From: an uncultured Oscillibacter sp.
Lineage (GTDB): Bacteria > Bacillota > Clostridia > Oscillospirales > Oscillospiraceae
Assembly: GCF_910579365.1 (NCBI RefSeq)
Contig: NZ_CAJTUX010000050.1
Location: forward strand, 1-20,403
DNA: 20,403 nt
Reading direction: 5' to 3'
Made by a program: the position numbers and the translations under genes. This document shows positions 7,589-13,030 of this stretch, one piece after another (positions within the stretch are counted from its first letter, which is position 1; the number at the start of each line of letters is the position of its first letter). A model generated the notes under the pieces. That model saw only the letters and a list, made by a program, of their open reading frames with translations, had not been told where the DNA came from and searched no databases.

Positions 7589-7617
7589 TGGTTTCCCCTG
7601 TTTAAAAATGGTAGAGT
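7589..7617 (+). promoter_or_regulatory. Promoter P2 for the small-protein/exonuclease operon
   Basis: TGGTTT (7589-7594), immediately after O2, is followed by a 17-base spacer and TAGAGT (7612-7617). Aligned without gaps to P3, the two promoters share GGTTT, a TAAAA block in the spacer and TAA after the -10. The predicted leader to ATG 7661 is about 37 bases. Confidence 0.5.
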
Positions 7618-7660
7618 AACGTTGGAAAACAGCGCTATGGAGCGGAGGAAGGAGGACCGT

Positions 7661-7816
7661 ATGGAACGAGACACGGAGACTTTGCGGAGGGAACTGCTGG
7701 ACGAGGCTTGCGCCGGAGCGTTTTCCGGCCTGGGGGCTATGATTCTGGACGCGGACGAGATTCAAAACGCGGACGAGTCGAAGCTGGAAGAAATTGCGCG
7801 GCGGTACGGGAAGTAA
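7661..7816 (+). CDS. Small acidic protein, 51 residues, unknown
   Basis: I choose ATG 7661 (MERDTETLRRELLDEACAGA) because GGAGGAAGGAGG lies just upstream. The upstream TTG and ATG in the same frame would place that purine tract inside the gene. The protein is 51 residues, mostly helical and acidic, ending KLEEIARRYGK, with a central hydrophobic stretch GAFSGLGAMILDADEI that is too short and interrupted to be a membrane segment. It is the first gene after promoter P2 and is followed 34 bases later by the exonuclease gene. The size and position would suit a small partner or modulator of the following protein, but there is no family evidence. Confidence 0.7.
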   Translation: MERDTETLRRELLDEACAGAFSGLGAMILDADEIQNADESKLEEIARRYGK

Positions 7817-7850
7817 CAAATTTGTCATCAAAATTTTAGGAGGATATATT

Positions 7851-8600
7851 ATGAGCGTAGGCTATCGAATGGAATACAGCGTCATCACCAAGGGTACGCG
7901 AGCGGAGTTTGAACAGATTCCAGCCGTGGCGCAGCAAGTGCTGGATAACTATAAGGCAGCATTGGAAAAGGCAAAAAAAGAAGGCCGCTGGTTCTGGGAT
8001 TCAACCTGGAACTACGAGAAACTGGCGGAAGAGTTGGCGGAGCTTGCTCAGGATACGCTGAAGGCGGGCGGAAATCCGCTGCTGTTGGAATTGGAAAGTT
8101 CCGACGGCGACGATACTCACGGAGATTTTGAGGATTTTTTAACTGCACTGGATGAAAATCTTCCCGGACTTTCTATTGTGGCATATGCCATCTGGGTAGA
8201 CGTGGAATATGGAGAGTCTGATACCCTTAGCATTCTTTACTCTCCCAAAGGAAGCAGCATGTTAGACGTAAAAGACGTCCCTGGTTTTCAAGGACGCATA
8301 GATACCTTACCGGACGAGGACTGGATTCCCTACGGCTGGCGGCATCCGGACGAAGCCCCTCCCGCCGCCAAGGCGGAGGGAACTGTAACCCTGCTGGGCG
8401 ATTGGAGCGAGGCGGAAAAGGCCATTGTGGACAAGGCCCTCATGGGCGGCGCGCTGGAGACTATGGGTTACACCTCTTTCCAACACGCCGACAAGGCCGT
8501 CGCCCGGACGGAGGAGGGCTGGAAATTCTTCGTGGGCGGGGCCATGGATGCCGGCCCAGAACCTCCATCTGGCCCTGCTGCCCTACATCAAGAAGCATAA
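7851..8600 (+). CDS. N-terminal part of a split protein preceding the DEDDh exonuclease
   Basis: AGGAGG seven bases before ATG 7851 fixes the start (MSVGYRMEYSVITKGTRAEF); the frame extension to 7794 is spurious. The first ~237 residues look coding, with a helical start (AEELAELAQDTLKAGG), an acidic middle (DGDDTHGDFEDFLTALDENL) and, near the end, GWKFFVGGAMDAG. After codon ~236 the frame changes to Pro/Ser shadow (PEPPSGPAALHQEA) and stops at 8600, while the neighbouring frame immediately resumes with QNLHLALLPYIKKHKA. Removing one C from CCC at 8555-8557 joins them as VGGAMDAG-QNLHLALLPY. I therefore read 7851-10383 as one ~844-residue gene with a +1 insertion. I do not recognise the N-terminal domain. 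Confidence 0.75.
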   Translation: MSVGYRMEYSVITKGTRAEFEQIPAVAQQVLDNYKAALEKAKKEGRWFWDSTWNYEKLAEELAELAQDTLKAGGNPLLLELESSDGDDTHGDFEDFLTALDENLPGLSIVAYAIWVDVEYGESDTLSILYSPKGSSMLDVKDVPGFQGRIDTLPDEDWIPYGWRHPDEAPPAAKAEGTVTLLGDWSEAEKAIVDKALMGGALETMGYTSFQHADKAVARTEEGWKFFVGGAMDAGPEPPSGPAALHQEA

Positions 8601-10383
8601 AGCGTCCTGCGCCGCCCTGTGCAAGGCCATGCGGGAGAAAAAGCTGGCCATCCACCTGTATCTGGACGAGTACACCGGTCCCAACGCCGCCTGGTCCTAC
8701 TGCAACAACAGCGACTGGCATTTCCTGATTACCAGCGACGGAGCGCGGCTGGTGTCCAAATTTACCTGGTGCGGAACGTATAGCTTCGGTTCCCGGGGCG
8801 GGGCCGCCAAGTGCAAGGGTGTGTATGAGCAAACCACCGGAAAGAAGTGGGAGGACCTCTCTGAGGAAGCGCAGTTTTTGGCGAGTCAAGCCGTTTTTGC
8901 TTTTAAAGAGGCCCTTGAAATTGATCTGGAGAATGACCCGCAATACTGGGAGGCGGCGGAGTGCTTATGTCAATATGACATTGAAGTGGAAGATTTTCTT
9001 ACTGGTAACTATGACGAGGGGGAGCTTTTTGAGGAAAACCTGGATGAGCTAAACCAGCTGTGCGCGGGAATGAGGGAAATTATGGACAAATATAACAGCC
9101 GCCTGGGGCGTGCTTTGAAAACGGCCCTCACCGCCGTCCTGGCCCGCTATGAAGGCATGGTCTACACGGAGGACCGTCTGGCCGACGCCAAGGCCGACAA
9201 AAAAGAGCTCTCCCGACTCCACCAGGACATTGATGACCGCCGCAAGGAGATCAAGAAAGCCTATCTGGCCCCCTATCAGAATTTCGAGGCCCAGATCAAG
9301 GAGCTGCTGGCCATGGTGGACGCGCCGCTGGAGGAGATCAAATCCTTCGTCTCCGAAATGGAGGTCCGGGAAAAGGAGTCCAAACGCCGGGAGATTGAGG
9401 CGTATTTCTTCCAGCGGAGCGCTTCCCTGGGGACGCTGGCCGGGCAGGTTTTGAACAGTCCCGCCTTCTTTGAGGCGAAATGGCTGAACAAAAGCACCTC
9501 CGCCAAAACCTGGCAGGCCGCCGTGGACGAAAAGATTGCCAAGGCCGCCTGGAACCTGAAGAGCATCGAGACCTCTGCCGGTCCCCACGCCGGGGCCGTC
9601 ACCGCCAAGTATCTGGAAACCCTCTCTACAGAGGGCCTTGCCGAATACCGCAGTCAGCTGGCGGCAGTATCCGCGCTGGAAACCCCCGCCGCCCCCGTTT
9701 CCACAGACCGCCGCCAGGGGTCCCTGACCCTCCGCCTCACCGGCGGCACAGAGGAGCTGGCCCAGGTGATGGAAGTGCTGTCCATGCTGGGGGTGGACTG
9801 CGAGGTTTTGGAGGACAACCGCCCCCAGCCCATGCCGGAGCTTACCCGACCGGATTTCGACTCCTTCGTCTGCTTCGATCTGGAGACCAGCGGCACTTAT
9901 GGAGCCGCCAACGGCGACGGCCCCGCCGAGATCACAGAGATCGGCGCGGTGCGGGTGGTGAAGGGAGAGATTACGGAAACCTTCTCCCAGCTGGTGAACC
10001 CGGGGCGGAAGATTCTCCCCCGCATTGCCCGTATCACCCATATCACCGACGAGATGGTGGCGGACCAGCCGGGTCCGGAGGAGGCCGTCCGGCTGTTCGC
10101 GGACTTCGTGGGGGACAGTGTTTTGGTGGGGCACAATATCCGGCAGTCGGACCTCCACTACATCGACGCCGCCGCCCGGCGGGCGGGCATCCGTTTGGAA
10201 AATCCCTTCTTCGATACCTACCGCTTCGCCCGCACACTGAAAGAGGCCCAGGGCTGGGAGAACGTCAAGCTGGAATACCTGTCTGAAGTTTTCGGCATCG
10301 CCCAGCCGGAGGCTCACCGGGCCTGGTGCGATGCCCAGGCTAACGCTCTGCTGTATGAAAAGCTGAAAGAACTGGCCCGATAA
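8548..10383 (+). CDS. DEDDh (DnaQ-like) 3'-5' exonuclease domain protein, C-terminal part of split gene
   Basis: This frame continues the 7851 gene after the presumed frameshift. ATG 8548 is the only nearby start and has just a weak GGGCGGGG in front. The first ~150 residues (YIKKHKASCAALCKAMREKK, GTYSFGSRGGAAKCKG) are unassigned. Residues ~200-300 are strongly helical and probably coiled coil (DRLADAKADKKELSRLHQDI). The last ~175 residues are a DnaQ/PolC-epsilon-like exonuclease: FDLETSG (D444, E446) is Exo I, VGHNIRQSDLHYID is Exo II, and HRAWCDAQANALLYEKL supplies the His and Asp of Exo III, so all DEDDh catalytic residues appear present. Such domains degrade DNA or RNA 3'-5' with two metal ions. 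As a fusion partner in a regulated island it is a plausible effector, but that is inference. Confidence 0.82.
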   Translation: MPAQNLHLALLPYIKKHKASCAALCKAMREKKLAIHLYLDEYTGPNAAWSYCNNSDWHFLITSDGARLVSKFTWCGTYSFGSRGGAAKCKGVYEQTTGKKWEDLSEEAQFLASQAVFAFKEALEIDLENDPQYWEAAECLCQYDIEVEDFLTGNYDEGELFEENLDELNQLCAGMREIMDKYNSRLGRALKTALTAVLARYEGMVYTEDRLADAKADKKELSRLHQDIDDRRKEIKKAYLAPYQNFEAQIKELLAMVDAPLEEIKSFVSEMEVREKESKRREIEAYFFQRSASLGTLAGQVLNSPAFFEAKWLNKSTSAKTWQAAVDEKIAKAAWNLKSIETSAGPHAGAVTAKYLETLSTEGLAEYRSQLAAVSALETPAAPVSTDRRQGSLTLRLTGGTEELAQVMEVLSMLGVDCEVLEDNRPQPMPELTRPDFDSFVCFDLETSGTYGAANGDGPAEITEIGAVRVVKGEITETFSQLVNPGRKILPRIARITHITDEMVADQPGPEEAVRLFADFVGDSVLVGHNIRQSDLHYIDAAARRAGIRLENPFFDTYRFARTLKEAQGWENVKLEYLSEVFGIAQPEAHRAWCDAQANALLYEKLKELAR

Positions 10384-10387
10384 AGGG

Positions 10388-10425
10388 AAGCGGCCCCAGA
10401 CGCGGTTTTGCGCCTAGGGCCGCTT
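10388..10425. terminator. Bidirectional hairpin terminator between convergent genes
   Basis: AAGCGGCCC (10388-10396) and GGGCCGCTT (10417-10425) are perfect inverted repeats around a 20-base loop that can itself pair partly. The hairpin sits between the ends of the convergent exonuclease (10383) and beta-helix (10435) genes. T-runs are weak on both sides, so efficiency is uncertain. Confidence 0.65.
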
Positions 10426-10434
10426 ACAAAGAAG

Positions 10435-11022
10435 TTATTGGAAAACCGTCTGGTCCAGGTCCAGCTCCTGGCCGCAGCGGTTGTCGATGTCCGTGCCGTT
10501 GCCAGTGAACAGAGTGCCGGGAAATTCCAAGGACAAATCCACGCCCACCTGTTCCAGCAGGACGGCGGTTTGGTTTCCCTGGAAGGTGTTGCCCTCAAAC
10601 CGGCTGTCTGAGATGTTGGGTTCCGCATTGTTGATGTGAAGGCCAATGCCGTTGTCTGAGAAGGTGCACTGGTCTGCGTTGACCCATGCGTGTTCCGAAC
10701 AGAAAACGGCGGTGTCCCATCCGGAGAGGCGGCAGTTCGTCAGGTGAAGGCGGGACATGGCGGAGACTCCTGTACCGCTTCCGTTTCCTGTGAAATCAAT
10801 GCCGTCGAAGAAAGAGATGACGCCGTTGGAGTACATGAGGTGGACGGGGCCGGTAAAGGTAGTGCGCTCGCCCGTCCGGTCGAGACTGCCGTAGAGGTTT
10901 ACCGCCAGGCGGTTCAACACCAGTTCTCCTTCATAGGTCACGGGGGGAAGATGAATGTAGATTTCCGCGTCGGGCTCCGCCGTGCGGCCAATCTCATCCA
11001 GCAGGGCCTGGAGGTCCTCCAA
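10435..11022 (-). CDS. Right-handed beta-helix domain, C-terminal part of frameshifted zinc-ribbon protein
   Basis: This 195-residue frame has only a TTG at its head (EDLQALLDEIGRTAEPDAEI) and no ribosome binding site, so it is best read as the continuation of the upstream frame after a -1 or +2 shift near 11026-11033. It shows the irregular Asn/Gly/Asp-rich ladders of a pectate-lyase-type right-handed parallel beta-helix: FDGIDFTGNGSGTGVSAM, RLHLTNCRLSGWDTAVF, ADQCTFSDNGIGLHINN, and SDSRFEGNTFQGNQTAVLLE. Such helices bind polysaccharide or serve as repeat scaffolds; catalytic residues cannot be assigned by eye. The upstream part provides a membrane anchor. If the helix crosses the membrane it would be outside the cell. 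Confidence 0.75.
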   Translation of the reverse strand: MEDLQALLDEIGRTAEPDAEIYIHLPPVTYEGELVLNRLAVNLYGSLDRTGERTTFTGPVHLMYSNGVISFFDGIDFTGNGSGTGVSAMSRLHLTNCRLSGWDTAVFCSEHAWVNADQCTFSDNGIGLHINNAEPNISDSRFEGNTFQGNQTAVLLEQVGVDLSLEFPGTLFTGNGTDIDNRCGQELDLDQTVFQ

Positions 11023-11705
11023 TGTATCATGGGAGCGTCCTCCGGAGTGTAGGTATAGGTTTTGATGGAGCGGAAGTGGTGGGTCTGCCGGACCCGGATG
11101 GTGTCGCCGTTTTTCATATTCACCGTGAAGACCAGCTGGGCCTCGTAGTCTCCGTCGCGCCGGAGGCAGAAATCCACATGAATGATGCTGGCGGCGTCGG
11201 GAACGTAGTCCGTCTGCCGGGCGGGAGAGGTGCAGGAGAGCTGCATGTCACTGTCATCGCCGCTGTCGGGACTGAGGCTGACAAACTCGGCGGTGATGCG
11301 CTCCACCTGGGGCAGGAATTCGTCGGCGGCACTGGCTCCGGAGTCCACACGGTTGATGTAGAGGAGGGAGGGATACCGGCCGTCGAAGTTCACCGCCGCA
11401 GAGGTATACCGGTCGCTGAAAGGCGTTGTGGGCGTATCGCCCCAGGCGATACAGAGCTGATAGGTCTGGTCTTTCATCGTGTAAAGGACCTCGGCGGTCC
11501 CGTTGTCATAGGTCTTTGGCAGAAAGCGCCGGACGCCGGCCGCCAGCAAAACCGCCGCCAGAACCACCAGAAGGCTGTACATCACCCGAATGTGCCGCCG
11601 CCTGCAACGCCGGACTTTTTCCCGGATTACCACGCTTTTCGCGCAGCCGGGGCAAAAGGACGCCTCGTCCGGAAGGACTGCGCCGCAGTGGGGACAGGCT
11701 TTCAC
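10938..11705 (-). CDS. Zinc-ribbon, single-TM protein (N-terminal part of frameshifted gene)
   Basis: GTG 11705 lies 2 bases after the kinase stop, with GGAGG 10 bases upstream, the same coupling geometry as between the alpha-CTD and ParB-like genes; the frame extension to 11771 overlaps the kinase and is rejected. The protein opens with a zinc ribbon CPHC..CPGC (Cys 4, 7, 18, 21), then an Arg-rich stretch and one membrane segment (~42-58, MYSLLVVLAAVLLAAG), predicting the ribbon inside and the rest outside. The following ~170 residues are beta-rich and unassigned. At TYTPEDAPM the frame turns to shadow and the beta-helix continues in another frame. The complete product would be about 420 residues. 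It is translationally linked to the kinase, which may phosphorylate or signal through it; this is inference. Confidence 0.75.
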   Translation of the reverse strand: MKACPHCGAVLPDEASFCPGCAKSVVIREKVRRCRRRHIRVMYSLLVVLAAVLLAAGVRRFLPKTYDNGTAEVLYTMKDQTYQLCIAWGDTPTTPFSDRYTSAAVNFDGRYPSLLYINRVDSGASAADEFLPQVERITAEFVSLSPDSGDDSDMQLSCTSPARQTDYVPDAASIIHVDFCLRRDGDYEAQLVFTVNMKNGDTIRVRQTHHFRSIKTYTYTPEDAPMIHWRTSRPCWMRLAARRSPTRKSTFIFPP

Positions 11706-11707
11706 GG

Positions 11708-12211
11708 TCAAATCGCCTCCATCAGATGTAATACGCTTCGATACCGTTTCTTTGGGTTCACCTGTGTACACCGCTGAACCACCCGGCCCAGACGGCCCTC
11801 TGCCAATTTTTGGGAGGGGTGCTCTCCGGTGAGCATCACGTTCATCAGCACGCCCAGAGAGTAAATATCCGCCTGGGGACCGGTCTGGGAAAGGCCATAC
11901 TGTTCCGGCGCGGCAAAGCCAGTGGTACCCAGGACCACGGTGTCGTTCTCGTGGGCGGGCTTGTGAAGCCGGGCGGCGTCAAAGTCGATCAGCACCGCCT
12001 CCCGCCCCCGGAGGATGATGTTCTCCGGCTTGATGTCCCGATGGATCACGCCGGTGGAGTGCAGCACCCACAGGGCTTGAGAGAGCTGGGTCACGATTTC
12101 CCGGGTTGCCTTTGGGGAGAAAGGAGCGGCTTTCAAAAGAAAGTCCAGGGTGTCCCCCTGGATAAATTCCTCCAGCACCAGAACCTCGCCCTCCTGCTCC
12201 GCCGCCTCCAA
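11708..12211 (-). CDS. Ser/Thr protein kinase catalytic core (C-terminal part of frameshifted gene)
   Basis: The frame contains the Hanks-type C-lobe: VLEEFIQGDTLDFLL (hinge), GVIHRDIKPENIILRG (HRD catalytic loop, Asp and downstream Asn present), LIDFDAARLH (metal-binding DFD in place of DFG), GTTGFAAPEQYG (activation segment with APE), and ADIYSLGVLMNVMLTGEHP. It ends at RYRSVLHLMEAI. The TTG at 12211 is not a real start: coding continues upstream in this frame as FILRRFSGSAEVYRKLLHCS, then shifts into the 12133-12384 frame. The whole kinase would be only ~225 residues with a reduced N-lobe. The usual VAIK lysine position seems to fall at ILRRF (Arg), so activity may be atypical. It is paired with the downstream zinc-ribbon protein. 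Confidence 0.85.
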   Translation of the reverse strand: MEAAEQEGEVLVLEEFIQGDTLDFLLKAAPFSPKATREIVTQLSQALWVLHSTGVIHRDIKPENIILRGREAVLIDFDAARLHKPAHENDTVVLGTTGFAAPEQYGLSQTGPQADIYSLGVLMNVMLTGEHPSQKLAEGRLGRVVQRCTQVNPKKRYRSVLHLMEAI

Positions 12212-12384
12212 AATTTCCGGGAGGTTCCGGCAGGAGCAGTGCAGGAGCTTCCGGTAAACCTCCGCGCTCCCGGAAAAGCGGCGCAGGATGAAGCACCGCC
12301 CCGTTTTTTATGGCGGAGAAGAACAACGCTGCCGCGGGGACCTTCCTTGAGGGGGCGGATCTCTTCAAATTCCAGCTGAATCAC
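12133..12384 (-). pseudogene. N-lobe of the protein kinase, frame broken at A6/T6 tract
   Basis: GTG 12384 begins VIQLEFEEIRPLKEGPRGSV, a short kinase N-lobe with a vestigial Gly-rich loop, and continues VLLRHKK until the six-base homopolymer (T at 12304-12309 on the plus strand). One extra A in that run would give RHKKTGRCFILRRFSGSAE and join the C-lobe frame exactly; without it the frame is shadow to 12133. The start is also unclear. The frame is open upstream to a stop at about 12444, and SFIYTWLSS just before GTG 12384 looks coding, yet it offers no ATG, only an ATT about 12 bases after GGGAGG. Either GTG 12384 or a non-standard start is used, or the start codon has mutated. Confidence 0.6.
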
Positions 12385-12435
12385 GCTGGACAGCCACGTG
12401 TAAATAAAAGACCGCCTCCCCCAAAAGTGTGGACC

Positions 12436-12459
12436 CTATGCGGCTATGCAGCCAGCATA
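12436..12459. promoter_or_regulatory. Operator O3 with duplicated half-site
   Basis: TATGCAGCCAGCATA (12445-12459) is identical to O2. It is preceded by an 8-base imperfect tandem duplication, CTATGCGG-CTATGCAG (12436-12451), giving an extra half-site. The flanks ACCCTATGC and GCATATGGTTT match O2. It lies between the divergent kinase and XRE genes, so the XRE gene, the kinase gene, or both could be under its control. Confidence 0.7.
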
Positions 12460-12488
12460 TGGTTTTTCTCAATCTAAAAGTGTATGAT
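12460..12488 (+). promoter_or_regulatory. Promoter P3 for the XRE/LRR/VWA operon
   Basis: TGGTTT (12460-12465) follows O3 directly and is separated by 17 bases from TATGAT (12483-12488), a five-of-six -10 match; GATAAT three bases on is an alternative. The geometry equals P1 and P2. The predicted leader to ATG 12537 is about 42 bases. Confidence 0.55.
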
Positions 12489-12536
12489 AATATTTAATAT
12501 ACAGCATATTGAAAGAAAAGTAAAGGAGAATATCCC

Positions 12537-12959
12537 ATGGAAAAGACAACCGGCGATTTGCGGGACGAGCTTTTGAGCCAGCCCCATCTGGACGAGTATT
12601 TGAAGGAGAACAGGAACCAGTTTGTGAATTGGGGCCTGGCGGAACAGATGATGCGGCTCTTCGACGAAAAAAATGTTTCGAAAGCGGCGGTGGCGCGGAA
12701 CGGCGGCATGAGCGAGGTCTATCTCTATCAGGTGCTTTCCGGGCGGCGGAATCCCTCCCGGGACCGGCTGCTGTGCATCTGCTTCGGCCTGGGGACGACG
12801 GAGGAGGAGACGCAACGGCTTTTAAAGAGCGTCGGCTACGCGCCGCTGTATCCGCGTTTGAAGCGGGATGCCATCATTCTCCACGGCATCACCCACGGCA
12901 CACCGCTGGCGGCGGTGAACGACAGGCTGTTTCAGGAGAACGAGAGGACGCTGTATTGA
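12537..12959 (+). CDS. XRE-family helix-turn-helix regulator
   Basis: ATG 12537 is preceded by AAAGGAG at 8 bases. The 140-residue protein has one Cro/C1-type HTH at ~47-97: NVSKAAVARNGGMSEVYLYQ, then VLSGRRNPSRDRLLCICFGL, and a tail GYAPLYPRLKRDAIILHGI. Similar proteins (HTH with a xSGxRxPSRDKLL motif and a xPLYPKxKRD tail) are, from memory, common beside small Ser/Thr kinases in gut Firmicutes. It is the first gene after the O3/P3 region and so probably regulates itself. It is the simplest candidate for the protein that reads the palindrome shared by all three operator sites. Activator or repressor action cannot be told from sequence. Confidence 0.85.
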   Translation: MEKTTGDLRDELLSQPHLDEYLKENRNQFVNWGLAEQMMRLFDEKNVSKAAVARNGGMSEVYLYQVLSGRRNPSRDRLLCICFGLGTTEEETQRLLKSVGYAPLYPRLKRDAIILHGITHGTPLAAVNDRLFQENERTLY

Positions 12960-13030
12960 GCTTTCCCGGCAGCCTTGCCATTGCGGAGGAGCCGGATGCT
13001 ATACGGAATTTAGGAAAGGAAGCAGAGCTT

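Noticed and set aside
8425..8547. Upstream part of the exonuclease frame
   Set aside because: Trp/Arg/Pro-rich shadow; the coding signal here is in the 7851 frame.
12629..13030. Upstream extension of the large LRR frame
   Set aside because: Overlaps the XRE gene in another frame with Arg/Gly/His-rich composition; ATG 13031 has its own ribosome binding site.
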